Positions 1 to 10,451 of a stretch of DNA of 64,000 nucleotides are shown piece after piece (position 1 is the first letter of the stretch; every line of letters starts with the position of its first letter). Source of the stretch: Perilla frutescens. Lineage: Eukaryota; Streptophyta; Magnoliopsida; Lamiales; Lamiaceae. Position numbers and translations under genes: made by a program. Where the stretch lies: NCBI GenBank assembly GCA_026008535.1, contig BRKX01000004.1:55870501-55934500 (forward strand), given 5' to 3'. The notes under the pieces are model-generated. The model was not told where the DNA came from. It saw only the letters and a list, made by a program, of their open reading frames with translations, and did not search any database.

Positions 1-59
1 TAAAATTGGAGTAAACTTTAAAAAACGTGTAGTTGAATGCAATCAATATTTAATATAAA

Positions 60-125
60 GTCCAGCCCAGAAAAATTTGTAACCCTTTATATGGCCCGTT
101 ATAATGAATATAGCCCAGCCCACAT
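60..125 (+). promoter_or_regulatory. Site II (TCP-type) promoter boxes upstream of RPB8
   Basis: AGCCCA, the complement of the site II core TGGGCT, occurs at 64-69 and twice close together at about 112-121; GGCCC occurs near 94. AACCCT stretches resembling degenerate telo-boxes lie near 81 and 131. Such boxes are known from plant housekeeping and ribosomal-protein promoters, which fits a polymerase-subunit gene just downstream. The motifs are seen directly; their activity is inferred. Confidence 0.5.
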
Positions 126-159
126 TCTTTAACCCTGAATCAAATAATTGCTTCATTCT

Positions 160-645
160 CCCGCGCAAGAACGAATCCTTCTCCTCTCTCCTCCATCTAG
201 ATCTTCGATTTTTCTACTTTTCGAGTTCTCTTCTTCACGGAGTTTACAGTCGCCACTCAAATTTCGGAGTTCGCACTTGAAAAAGCTTAAAAATCGCAAC
301 TGCTACGCTCCGACGAGAACCTGCCGTGTCGGAATTTTTTTGGCCGGATCTGGTGCGTGTCCGTGTCGACACGGGTGTGGCACCCATCTAACGCTGCCGT
401 TGCTGTCTCGAGGAGTCGAGGTATGTACCAATTTTCGTCTATTGTTTTCAGTTTTTTAGGGTTAGCCGTCTAGGGGCTAGGGCTCGTCTAATCTCCTTTT
501 ATGAAAAATTGAACATCGCCCCCCGGCCGCTTGAGTATCACCTAGCGAATTCTGCAATCTTGTTCTTTGATCAATCCTAACAGTGTTGTGCACTGACTGT
601 CATTTTCTTTTATATTCGTTTCAGGTTAGTCTTCTTTTTAAGACG
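160..645 (+). other. 5' leader of RPB8 with a probable leader intron
   Basis: The stretch before the RPB8 ATG contains a GTATGT donor at 421 and a TTTCAG acceptor ending at 624. That predicts a noncoding first exon ending at 420 and a 204-base leader intron, with the second exon starting at 625. The first part is pyrimidine-rich, like many plant leaders. The transcription start is not visible; no convincing TATA box was found, as is usual for site II promoters. A 103-codon open frame across it ignores the splice sites and looks like nothing known. Confidence 0.5.
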
Positions 646-2266
646 ATGGTGGATTTGTACTTTGATGAGATAATCGAGGTGGTCAAGATCGACAGTCAAT
701 TAGTATATGACAAAAGTAAACAAAAAGAGACTATTTTTATTTAATTTCTTCATTTATTTATTAGTATCTGATTTCTATGTTTGTTAACTTCAGCCAACAA
801 AATCTCTAACCACGTAGTTTATGTCTTAAAATGTTCCGAAGCAGAAAAATGGTTGGTTTGAGCTGAAGGGTTTTTGTGGTTATTTTTGCAGTTTCAAGAA
901 TAAATGCAAAAAGCGAAGACAATAATTTTTTTTTGGAATTAGATGTGCACACTGAGTTGTATCCAATGCTTTCCGATGAGAAATACAGGATGGTGATTTC
1001 TAACTCTCTGCTTATGGATGGTTCCACCGTTGCAGGCTACTTTCCTGAGGTACACTCTGTTCTCATTGGTTCTGCAAGAATTACCCATTTCGATTGGATA
1101 ATCTGTTTGAATTATGTAGATTACAAGTGTTGGTATAGTTTTGTAATGTGAATATAGCTTAGGCAAGATAAATTATTTAAGAGTGCTTGAGAAAGTTTTC
1201 TAAAGACTGTGGCAATCCGAATCTTATTTCAAGAAATGGGCTATGCATTCTTGGTCCCTATTAAATTTGGTTTTGTGTCAATTGTTAATGAAGTGCAATC
1301 AGTGTTCTAGAATATCAAAATCTTTGGTACCAATCTCATCCTATCACCTCCCTTTTACAGTAAACGGAGTAACATTTTTAGTAGAGCATTTAGAGAATGT
1401 TAATGTTGGACTGTATTCACGATAACATATGACTAGAGAGTTGTATTAACTTACAGTTCTTGTGTTCTAGAATATCAAAATCTTTGGTACCAATCTCATC
1501 CGATCACCTCCCTTTACAGTAAACTGAGTAACATTTTTAGTAGAGCATTTAGAGAATGTTAATGTTGGAGTGTATTCACGATTACATATGACTAGAGAGT
1601 TGTATTAACTTACAGTTCTTGTGTTCTAGAATATCAAAATCTTTGGTACCAATCTCATCCTATCACCTCCCTTTACAGTAAACTGAGTAACATTTTTAGT
1701 AGAGCATTTAGAGAATGTTAATGTTGGAGTGTATTCACGATTACATATGACTAGATAGTCGTATTAACTTACAGTTCTTGTGTTCTAGAATATCAAAATC
1801 TCTGGTACCAATCTCATCCTATCACCTCCCTTTACAGTAAACGGATAAACATTTTTAGCAGAGCATTTAGAGAATGTTAATGTTGGAGTGTATTCACGAT
1901 CACATATGACTAGATAGTCGTATTAACTTCAATTGCAGGGGAAACCAAAATCACTTGCAGACAAATTTGAGTATGTGATGCATGGTCTTCTGTATAAGAT
2001 GGCTGAAGCTAAAGAAAAGACTGCTGGGAATGATGATGTTAAAGTGTATGTATACACAACTCTTCATTATTGCTTATTTTTTTCAATGTCACATTTAATT
2101 TGGCTCTTATTTGTTTGCTGGCATCTGATTTTTTTTTTTTTTCATTTGTGACAGGGAGGTATATATTTCATTTGGAGGACTTCAATTGCTGTTAAAAGGT
2201 AATCCCCTGAAGATGCACAAATTCAAGGTTGATCAAAAGGTGTTTCTTCTCTTGAGGAAGAACTGA
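646..2266 (+). CDS. RPB8: RNA polymerases I, II and III subunit RPABC3 (RPB8)
   Basis: RPB8 is a small OB-fold subunit shared by the three nuclear RNA polymerases. Four coding exons, 646-715, 892-1049, 1939-2045 and 2155-2266, join in frame with GT..AG introns and give 148 residues, close to the usual plant length of about 146. Family landmarks in order are DEIIEVVKID at the N-terminus, SRINAKSED, LDVHTELYPM, GYFPE, LADKFEYVMHGLLYK, VYISFGGLQLLLKG and a C-terminal DQKVFLLLRKN before TGA. The phases of all three junctions agree (1, 0, 2). The ATG was chosen because it directly precedes the conserved N-terminus and follows the leader intron. No frameshift or stop is seen, so the gene is probably functional. 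The second coding intron is swollen by a tandem repeat. I could not compare it with other copies in this genome. Confidence 0.93.
1303..1930 (+). repeat. Tandem repeat, four units of about 159-160 bp, in RPB8 intron
   Basis: Units start at TGTTCTAGAATATC at 1303, 1463, 1622 and 1781; the last ends at the 3' splice site region near 1930. Copies differ at only a few positions (TTGGTACC versus CTGGTACC, GAGAGT versus GATAGTC), so the expansion looks recent. Each unit ends in a stretch resembling the real intron end (TATTAACTT then ACAG or CAATTGCAG), so the array may have duplicated a 3' splice-site-like sequence. Confidence 0.95.
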
Positions 2267-3771
2267 TATAACTTCAGGCATCATCATATTGTTTGAACGT
2301 CAACTAAAAACAAAAAAGAAAAGAAAAGAAAATAAATTGTGTGAACGGGTTCTACAACTAATGAAGCTTCAATGAGAGATTTTACTTTAACAAAAAGAAA
2401 TAACATGAAGCTTCAATTTTTTGCATAAAGAGTGTTGGGTTTGGGATAATGACAATTGAGAATTTGCAATATCCAGCAGCGGAGAAAATAAATAAATAAC
2501 CAATATAAATATACATACATAGCCAATCATTTTTTTTTTCATTTCTATTAAAATTCCAATAATATCATTTTTGAGACAACATTGCGGACTAAATGACGAC
2601 CATATCATTATTAATATAGATAATTTTGACTTCCAATTCAATGAAAAAACTATTTATATAGATAATTTTGATTTTTAATTCAATAAAAAATATTTGGATA
2701 CCAATACAATATTTACCTTAATTGATTATTTTTTAGTCACGTTATTTCATTTAAATTGAAATAATATGTTGCATTCAATATCTATAGTACTAATGCAAAT
2801 TGAAAAATTATACGTTATATGGTTCGTAATTTAAAATTGTAAATATTTGTAGTATGAAATAAGATACAATATTCGTATATTTTAGATATTTAATTATCTA
2901 CTCTTGTTTAAATTTAATCTAATAATAAAAAGAGAATCATTATAATTTTCTTATTGTGTTCTAAACACAGAATAAAGATTCTGTTAGTAACCATTTTTCT
3001 CAGAATCACATTCCCAGAAATCATATTCCTAAAAAACTTTACTTTTCTGCCAATCAAACGAGCCCTACAAGACTCTTGATAAACTTGATTGAATGGCCAA
3101 TCATTTTTATTTTGTTTTTTGAATTGGGGAGAATGGGAAATAGAGTTCTCTACCGTTGGAATAATGACTATCAAATAAATGACAATTCAATAACAAGACA
3201 TTTGATTTGTGAAGTCCAACACTCTCACAACATAGAGGGTGCAACTGATAATTATTTTAGTTTTAAGAAATGATACTGGTTTGTGAAGTACTTAATTAAG
3301 AAAATAAAACTATTCAGAAAAATTCATCTTATAAGATTCATATTGAGTTAGTTTCTTTCCTAAGAATAGAAGCCATACTTTATTTTTCTTATTGGGTAGC
3401 TGCTGTTAGTCAGTGAATCATATCGAAAATTGAAATAGACCTCCAAAAAGGCTATGTTTTAACATTTAAATTAAAGTATAAAATGTTGACAAAATCAATA
3501 GTTTCTAAACAACTCATATGTAGCATATTTGACTGTAAAAAAAAAATCTCTAATCACAGTGAAACTCACATTATAATTTTCAAATTGAGTTTCAAATTTT
3601 ATTTATTAAATACTAATGAATTTATTCAAGCTTTATCGAGCCTAAACTAGATTTCTAAATTTAGATATAAATTTAAGTATTTATAATTTTATTTTAAAAA
3701 TAAATTATTTTATTTACTATATTTATTAAAATTCATTAATTTTTTATAAAAAATAAATTAAAGTTAATTAG
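2267..3771. other. AT-rich spacer downstream of RPB8
   Basis: No gene is recognised. The first part will hold the RPB8 3' UTR. A segment at 2382-2527 is duplicated at 21.3 kb. Around 2985-3070 there is AAACGAGCCC-type sequence like the ends of degenerate MITEs, but no partner terminus could be paired. The rest is AT-rich with short open frames that look random. Confidence 0.6.
2382..2527. repeat. Dispersed duplicate, copy 1 (matches 21311-21458)
   Basis: This stretch shares a long collinear match with 21311-21458, including GAAGCTTCAATTTTTTGCAT, GACAATTGAGAATTT and AATATAAATATACATACATA, with scattered substitutions. It lies just beyond the RPB8 stop codon. It is either a shared low-copy transposon piece or a duplicated gene flank; the sequence does not decide. 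Confidence 0.85.
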
Positions 3772-3795
3772 ATAGTTTTTTATTTTTATTTTAAG

Positions 3796-4117
3796 GAAAA
3801 CACCTTAATTGGTGGGGGATTAGGCAGATCCCCGACCTGTATATATCAACACAATGGAGCTACATCATCGTCCGGAGGAGCCTAAAAGTGACTCCCCCAC
3901 CAAAAAAGAAAAACATACAAATGAACCTGTGAAAGGTAAACCTGAAACAGGGAGAGAAAAAAAAGCTAAGGACCAAACTAAGTCTAAAGACTCCAAGGAT
4001 AAGCCTAAGGAGGAACAAAACAAAATAAAAACAAGAAAAACATAATAGACAAATACATGGAAATAGGAATAATGTCAGCGTCGGAACCTAAAGTTAGGAT
4101 AGCCCAACTGGTCCATC
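3796..4117 (-). other. 3' UTR of LINE copy A
   Basis: Noncoding stretch between the RNase H stop codon and the A-rich tail, T-rich on the minus strand. A lysine-rich open frame on the plus strand here has no recognisable family and is best explained by this composition. Confidence 0.55.
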
Positions 4118-4552
4118 CTAACTAAGGAGAAAGGGGTCTGGGGCCGTCTGAGCGTCAAAAATATGTAAGCTGTCCACCTCATGTCCGAGTCTGGCAAGGA
4201 AATCAGCAGGGCGATTGCCCTCTGTGTGGATATGTGTGACTCGAACATGGAGGTCTCGAAGGATAAGCTGTAGCATGGAGAAGACTTTCCTAAGTTGTCC
4301 CGAACCCCGAGCATCAAATGTGATGATTGTGACCACAACCGCTGCGTCGAGTTCGATCCAAACATGAGAAGCCGTCTGAAGAAGGAGGAGGAGCCCCTGG
4401 ATGAGAGACCGTAACTCCGCCTCGAAACTAGAACTGGCCTGCAATGGAAGACAATAGGAGGTGATCAGCTCACCACGATGATCTCTAAGTAGTTCGCCAC
4501 CCGCTGTAGTCTGTTTTGTCCGATCAAATGAACCATCGGAGTTCAGCTTCAC
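4118..4552 (-). pseudogene. LINE RNase H domain (copy A)
   Basis: This is the C-terminal RNase H domain of the LINE ORF2 polyprotein, which in plant L1 elements removes RNA from the cDNA hybrid. The acidic positions are visible in order: DGSF near residue 6, E in SSFEAEL, D in WIELDAAVV and D in NRPADFLARLG. The open frame is 144 codons, about the length of the family, so this domain alone looks intact. Upstream in the same strand the ORF2 frame is broken by stops and frameshifts, so no functional polyprotein can be made. Confidence 0.85.
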
Positions 4553-4748
4553 CCACGGCTCTGAAGGGGGCTACCAAATGACTGCTCGGGACCTAAGGGG
4601 TCACCTGACAGACTCGACAACCGGCATGAAATGAACTTGTGGGAAGCATCTGACCCACTAGGGAGGCAGGAGCTTTCCACTAAGCAAGAGATGGTAAAGA
4701 TGCCGAGTAACCTGAAAAATAATATGAGATGACCAAAACAGACGATCT

Positions 4749-5084
4749 CTATGCTTGCGGTCGTTCCTCTCGGTCTAAGTAAACCATAAAATTAGGCATG
4801 GGATAAAAAAAAATATGTCGGTGTGTGGCACGTGGAATAAGGTGCCTCCAGAAACTAAGTGCATGTGAAATATCTGTGAAGTGCAGTGGTGTGATGTGGA
4901 ACCATGAAGAAAAATGCATCCAAACCGCATATACAAATTCCCCCTGGAGGAAAAAATGAGGAACATACTCAGTACTGGGAACCGAACAACATAGACAACG
5001 AGAAACTAGAGGGATCTCTCTAGCTAGAAGCTTGGCATCGACAGGGATACGATCAAAATACAGACGCCAGAGGAAGATAGACAT
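4749..5084 (-). pseudogene. LINE zf-RVT region of ORF2 (copy A)
   Basis: Translation contains FLWRLYFDRIPVDAKLLA, then cysteines in SRCLCCSVPSTE and the aromatic stretch following it. This is the pattern of the zinc-binding reverse-transcriptase region (zf-RVT) that follows the RT in plant LINEs. It sits between the RT C-terminus and RNase H in the expected order. Stops separate it from both neighbours. The same segment, truncated after the cysteines, ends the inverted copy B near 18125. Confidence 0.75.
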
Positions 5085-5242
5085 GGTAGGAGTCAGACAA
5101 TCGCTCTAAAAATCAGCCAAGAGGGCCCGTCTCGGAGCCCGATGCCTGATACACACCCAAGCAGAAGTCTAAGAGAACTCACCGTGAGGGGTCAAATTCC
5201 ATCTCGGGGCATCCCTCTCGCCCCACAGGATCGGTGCAGACC

Positions 5243-6094
5243 TCAGGGAATCTTCAAACTCAGCAGGCAAAAATCATAAAACTCACACAATGCATGCAAC
5301 TCATCTAAATTCCAAGAATCATGTAGCAAATAAAAGCTCAGAGGTGCATGATCGAGTCGAGGCACAGTAGGACACATCAAATAAAGGGGAGTAGCCCCGA
5401 ACCACACATCATCCCAGAAGCTAACATCACCCGTCCCGACAGACCAAGAGATATGCTGCTGGGCACGAATGCCTTCAGTCTGAAGGCGGTGCCAAATGCG
5501 GCTGTCATGAGGGGAGATATGCACACGACCTGAGAAGAAATCACCATAATACTTCATCATGGTGAATCGAGCCCAAAGGGAGTTCTGAGAACGGAACCTC
5601 CACCAGAGCTTGAAGCTGAAAGCATCATAAATATCTGACAGACAACGAATGCCCAAGCCGCCCTCAGCAGTTGGAAGACAAATCTGCTTCCAATTGATCC
5701 AATGGGCTTTTCAGGCCTCGTCATTCGACCCCCAAAAAAAGTGAGCCATGAGCTGCTCTAACTGCTGGAGAATGCACTTGGGGGGTCTAATGACCTGAAG
5801 GTAATGGAGAGGAATTGCGACCAGGGTGCTCTTGATAAGAGCAAGGTGGCCGCCAAATGAGAGATGACGGTGCGACTAGTCATGGATCGTCGCACTGATC
5901 TTCTGTTGAAGATTGAAGAAAAGCTTCTTCTCGGTGTGCCCCTTGTAAAGGAAAATACCGAGATAGGAGATGCGGAGGGAGGTAGGAGAGAATCCCATAA
6001 CCTCCTTAATCGATGTCTGTCAGATATTCTTATTCCACCACTTCAAGTGTTGCTTAACCCGGTTAAGCTTGAACTGGAGATTAAGAAGTCCATG
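5243..6094 (-). pseudogene. LINE reverse transcriptase, C-terminal part and linker (copy A)
   Basis: Minus-strand frames give, in order, LNRVKQHLKWWNKN (the linker between endonuclease and RT), then YLGIFLYKGH, HRHLSFGGHLALIKSTL, IPLHYLQVIRPPKCILQQL, MAHFFWGSNDEA, HWINWKQICLPTAEGGLGIR and DIYDAFSFKLWWRFR. These are standard plant LINE RT thumb and connection motifs. The fingers and palm, including the YVDD box, are missing between linker and YLGIF. Copy B keeps YVDD but lacks the linker. Several stops are present. Confidence 0.85.
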
Positions 6095-6457
6095 TGTAAC
6101 GACCCGGCTACCGGACTGACGGTTGTCCCCACAAACCAACACAAATCTTTCCAGCGTGCTTTGTCCTCACTCACACGCTCCCTGAGAAACTTTTCAGGGG
6201 GTCACCCATCCCACAATTGCTCCAGGTCAAGCACGCTTAACATTCTTATTCCACCACTTCAAGTGTTGCTTAACCCGGTTAAGCTTGAACTGGAGATTAA
6301 GAAGTCCATGTGTAACGACTCGGCTACCGGACTGACGGCTGTCCCCACAAACCAACACAAATCTTTCCAGCGTGCTTTGTCCTCACTCACACGCTCCCTG
6401 AGAAACTTTCCAGGGGGTCACCCATCCCACCATTGCTCCAGGTCAAGCACGCTTAAC
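6026..6457. repeat. Tandem duplication of 216 bp across a LINE/LTR junction
   Basis: The 216-bp unit at 6026-6241 is repeated at 6242-6457 with few differences (GACCCGGC versus GACTCGGC, ACAATTGC versus ACCATTGC). Each unit joins about 70 bp of LINE linker coding sequence to a TGTAACGAC... segment (starting 6095 and 6311) that ends in 5S-like sequence. Because the unit contains the junction, the duplication must postdate the insertion. Confidence 0.9.
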
Positions 6458-6714
6458 TTTGGAGTTCTGGTGGAACGAGCGCCAGAAAAGAAGATGCACC
6501 TTGTTAGTATGAGTGGCACCAATCAAATCCTTTAAGCTCTCCTCAACTATACAGTCCCATTCCTGTATAGCCTCAGAATCCCTCTCTTTCAGATGGATTC
6601 GGTTCATTCATGTGCCCCTTCGCTTGGAAGTCTTATAGGAGCCGCTCTTTGTCCGTGCCTTGCACCGGCGATCACTCCATGCTTCGGCCCCGGGCGTCAC
6701 ATGATACCACTAAA
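6311..6714 (-). mobile_element. 5S-rRNA-like TRIM/Cassandra-type segment
   Basis: On the minus strand the segment ends in GTCGTTACA and contains 5S-rRNA-like sequence at about 6400-6471: GAACTCCAAAGTTAAGCGTG, then a GGGATGGGTGACC box as in the 3' half of plant 5S RNA. LTRs carrying 5S-derived sequence are known from Cassandra TRIM elements. The upstream part, TGGTATCATGTGACGCCCGG, resembles the start of a tRNA-Met primer-binding site. It is not a 5S gene: the 5' half of the RNA is absent and the A-box/C-box region is altered. Which element it belonged to is uncertain. Confidence 0.6.
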
Positions 6715-9019
6715 TGTAACACCCTAAATTTTATAATTTAAAATGTTACTCTTTCTATTATTTAAAGTGGAAAACGATTAATAATAATAATAATTTTAGT
6801 ATTTTTTTTCCAAATAATAATCACACTAGAAATCCCCAAGTAGGAAAGTAGATCACAATATTTATATTTTTTTCAGAAATATAAATTCTTAAATCAAAAT
6901 ACCTGCATTTCATAAACACCAAATTCATTTTAAAGAGAAAACTTATAATTTATAATATAAGGCAACAAGGTCAAAAGACTGAAATAATTAACTCAGACAT
7001 CAAACCATGTACACCCCATTTCCTTCACGCTGCTCTAAGCTCACTGACCTGAAAATATTAAAGACATGAGGGTGAGTACTCTTAAAACGTACTCAGTGGT
7101 GGGGGATCATGCACATTTCTTTTTATTTATCCAACTGAATTTAAATCGCAGGAATAATGGATTTAGGGTACTCTTCTTCTAATCTAGAATACATCTTGAA
7201 CTATGCATAGGACATATTCTCTCTGTTGTGTAAGCCACGCTCTCGGTACGTGCGTTACACTATTCTGGTGCGTACGAAACACAATTCTTATCCAAATTCC
7301 ATCCACGATAATTCAAGTTGGATTAAAAACATTTCTGACTCAAAAATCATATATCATATACTTTTATTTTGCAGATAATAACTTTACCCACCTGATAATA
7401 GAGAGCAGGTAAAATTGAGTAGAGAATCACACAGTGGACGAGGATCCTAATTGCGCTGCACCTAGTATTAAAATTAATAATATTAATTAAATAAAATGGA
7501 AAATTCCAATTTAATCAAATCTGAAAAATTAGAATCTTGAGCCAAAAATTCTAACTTTTGAAAAGTTTCTAGACATATTTTGAGGTTGAAATAAGTTATG
7601 ACCTAATTAAATAATTTATGAAAGTTTAAGGTCTTTGTTGAAAATAATTTATTTTGCAAGTAGACATTCTCCTTCTTCATCTTAAAAGAAAAACACATCT
7701 GAAACAAATTAAAACTGAAATTTCCCAAACACCAAAACATAAATCAATAACATCTTCTTCTTCCAGCCATACTCCCTTGTGTAGCAGTTCTAGTAAATAA
7801 ATCATATCTCCCAAACTAAAATTCCAAATTAAGAAATTCCAAGTTCGACAAAACCCCAAGACATATATCTAAAACTGTTCGTGAAATAAACATTTCCAGA
7901 TTTCATCGATAAATGGTTGAAAACGTCGAGTTACTTGGGTACAAAAAATCTGTTCGGAAAAACGACGAGCTTCGGTAGAATGGACATAACTTCGTCTACA
8001 AAGCTTTAAATGACCTGATTCAAGTTCCATATGAAAGCTAAGACAAACACCTACAAGTATAGAAAGGTTTGGATGTCCAGAAATGGCTCAACAAATTAAG
8101 ATATTTGATTTAAAGTGATGGTGTGTAGGCTGTCCCAAAATTCAGAGATGATAGAAGAAGAAGTCTTTAGATTTCCCAAAAGAAAAGACATAATTTTGAG
8201 CACAATCGATCATCTAACCACACCATTCAACATCATTAAACAAGAAGGAAAATATATAAAAAGGATTACCTTACTTGGAGTAGAGATCGATGCGAGGAAG
8301 GGAAATTAACAAGTGTATCTATGTTTGTGTGGCTACAACCTTTCAAGAATTTGAGAGGGGAGAGAGAAATGAATTGGGGAGAGAGAGGCGAAGAGTGGGA
8401 GAGGGATGGCGTAGAGAACTAAGCTTTTCAATTCCATTCATTACATATATATATTTGCATATATTTAATGATTAATTTGAAACATGACTCATCATCACCT
8501 CTTAAACCATATATTGACACCTCTTTGCTCATTCCAACTAATGACACGTATGGAATGAGTTGACAATCATTCCAAATCTTCTTTTTTTCTTCTTCTTCAA
8601 GAAGTTAGAGAGAGATTGGAAGTTTCTAGGTGATGATAAGATACAAATGATATTTAATTATTACTATTATATATATATATATATATATTTTCAATTCAAT
8701 GCTTAATCCTAAAAATAAAAATAGTATTTTTATGTAATCTTATATTTATTCTTGAAAATAAAATAAAATAATATATTATTTTTTTTAAAATTCTAAAGCA
8801 CAAAAGAAATAAGTTTGAAAATATTTTAACAAGCTCATGTAATAATTTTAAGGCCCAAGTTTAAGTTCTAAAATTTTTCTTTTCTATATACTAGGGGCGC
8901 AACATTGGAGTCCCTTAAGTCCGTCTAATTTTATCGAGCATCACCAAATAAATTAAAATTCAATTCCAAGCAATTAAGCAATTAAAATAATTCAAATTAC
9001 GTAAAAGCGGGTCGTTACA
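6715..9019 (-). mobile_element. Long LTR (2305 bp) of a Ty3/gypsy chromovirus-type element
   Basis: On the minus strand it starts TGTAACGACCCGC directly after a purine-rich tract (AAGTGGGCAGGGT) and ends GGGTGTTACA, so it has TG..CA ends. It lies immediately 3' of the gypsy coding remnants, as a 3' LTR should. It contains a GTACTCACCC-type block (near 7070-7095) that I associate with Tekay-like plant LTRs. No second LTR copy exists in the window, so the element is a partial. The sequence past its end resembles a primer-binding site rather than simple host DNA, hinting at a rearranged or nested structure. No gene is seen inside. Confidence 0.7.
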
Positions 9020-9039
9020 ACCCTGCCCACTTAAAGAAA

Positions 9040-9440
9040 ATTTCATCCTCTAAATTTATCTTACCGGGTGTCCTAAGGATGGGTACTTAGTTAGGATTTC
9101 TTCTTTAGACTCTTAAGTTGCTTCTTCTTTCCCATGTCTACTCCACGAAACTTGTCTATTTCTCAGCTCGTGGGTCTTCCTATTGAAAAATAGCGACAAA
9201 CTCATCTTCATAGGTCAAATCTTTATTGAGTTGTATCTCCTCGTAGTTGATGGTGTGACTTGGCTTATGCAAATATTTTCTTAGCATAGAAACATGAAAG
9301 ACATCATGTATTGGCGACAATTCAGGTGGTAAAGCTAGACGATAATCTACATCATCAATTCGTTCTAAAATTTTGAAAGGTTCGATAAAATGAGGTCTCA
9401 ACTTTTCTTTCTTCCCAAATCATAGCACCCCCTTTATAGG
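9040..9440 (-). pseudogene. Gypsy integrase C-terminus and degenerate chromodomain
   Basis: The open frame 9180-9401 reads RPHFIEPFKILERIDDV, ALPPELSPIHDVFHVSMLRK and YEEIQLNKDLTYEDE. This is the integrase C-terminal GPY/F-type module typical of plant chromoviruses, here with EPF in place of GPF. Further 3' on the strand, broken frames give SFVE, TWERRSN and LRTPGKINLEDEI, matching a decayed chromodomain and the usual C-terminus just before the polypurine tract. Chromodomains direct integration to heterochromatin. Stops make the protein dead. Confidence 0.8.
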
Positions 9441-9639
9441 AGCGACTTTTAAAAACACTTAATCACCTACCTCTAAATGCAAATCTTTTCTTCTTTTGTT
9501 GGCGTACGATTTTTTTTGTCGATCTTGAGCAACTTTAACATTGTCTCGAATCTTCTTTACTACTTCCAGTGTTCCTTTGATAATTACAGGCCTTAAATCC
9601 TTCTTTCTCTAACTTCATCCCAATATGCTGGCGATTTAC

Positions 9640-10436
9640 ACGTTCATCCGTATAACACTTTATATGTTAGAGTGGTAATTGGTGTTATAAGCAAATTCTA
9701 CTATTGGTAAATGCACCTCCCAGTTGTCTCCTAAATCCATGATGCAAGTCCATAACATATTTTCTAACGTCTGTATAGTTTTTTCCGATTAGCCATCTGT
9801 CCGAGGATGATACAATATTGAAAACTTTAACTTCGTGCCCAAAGCTGCATGTAAACTCTTCCAGTATCTTGATGTGAAATGGGGATCTCGATCTGATCTT
9901 ATGGACATTGGGACTCTGTGTAGTCGGACTACTTCTCGAATGTATAGCTGAGCTAGTTGACCCATGGTGAACGTCATTCGTATGGGCAAAAAATGAGTTG
10001 ATTTTGCCAATTGATCCACTATAACCCGAATCGTATCATTATTCTTAACGGTCTTGGGAAGTCTAACTACAAAGTCCATTGTAATATGCTTCCATTTCCA
10101 TTCCGATATTTCCAAAGTATTCAACAATCCTGACGGTCTCTGGTGCTCTATCTTTACTTGCTGACAGGCTAATCATCGTGCAACGTAATCCACAAACGAT
10201 CTCTTCATGTCATACCACCAGAAACTTCTTTTTAAGTCTTGATACATCTTATTACATCCAGGATGTGCCATATAAGGTGTTCGATGTGCCTCGTCCAGGA
10301 TTTCTCTCATTATGTCGTTGTTTGGCACGCAAATTTTTCCTTTAAAAAGTAGGGTCCCATATGATGATATCGTGAATCCCTTAGAATCGTCTGACACTTC
10401 TCTTGCTTGTATCTTTTGTAGAAAACCATCTTTCAT
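9640..10436 (-). pseudogene. Gypsy integrase zinc finger and DDE core
   Basis: The N-terminal HHCC finger is visible at 10173-10436 as HRTPYMAHPGCNKMYQDLK followed by the CLACQQVK cysteines, the first of which is lost to a stop after YVAR. The catalytic core is in 9789-10127: D in TMDFVVRLPK, D in RSDRDPHFTSRYWKSL, and E in the SEKTIQTLENML stretch just after a stop. The domain order and spacing are those of a Ty3/gypsy integrase. At least two in-frame stops break it. Confidence 0.85.
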
Positions 10437-10451
10437 TTATACGATTCTAAT

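Larger units (their letters stand above)
3772..6094 (-). mobile_element. LINE copy A, 3' portion (RT C-terminus to A-rich tail)
   Basis: Read on the minus strand this gives the C-terminal half of a plant L1-type LINE: the end of the reverse transcriptase, a zf-RVT region and an RNase H domain, then about 300 bp of 3' UTR. It stops in an A-rich tail (AAAATAAAAATAAAAAAC at about 3777-3795), as expected of target-primed insertion. The matching 5' portion of the same element is at 12654-14893, so the LINE is split by later LTR-element insertions. Target duplications could not be tested because the 5' end abuts the inverted LINE copy B. Confidence 0.85.

Noticed and set aside
148..459. 103-codon open frame at the window start
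   Set aside because: It runs through the RPB8 leader exon and the predicted donor at 421; no protein similarity.
1303..1930. CRISPR-like regular repeat
   Set aside because: Units are contiguous, about 160 bp, without unique spacers, in an intron of a plant gene.
2930..3260. Complete MITE near 3 kb
   Set aside because: AAACGAGCCC-like words occur, but inverted ends and target duplications could not be paired.
3854..4045. Lysine-rich 63-codon open frame on the plus strand
   Set aside because: It lies antisense in the 3' UTR of LINE copy A; its composition follows from a T-rich minus-strand UTR and no family is recognisable.
6400..6471. Possible 5S rRNA gene
   Set aside because: Only the 3' half resembles 5S RNA, with altered internal control region; it lies in an LTR-like segment.
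5864..6535. 223-codon plus-strand open frame
   Set aside because: It is antisense to LINE RT and to the 216-bp duplicated 5S-like segment; the internal protein repeat simply mirrors the DNA duplication.
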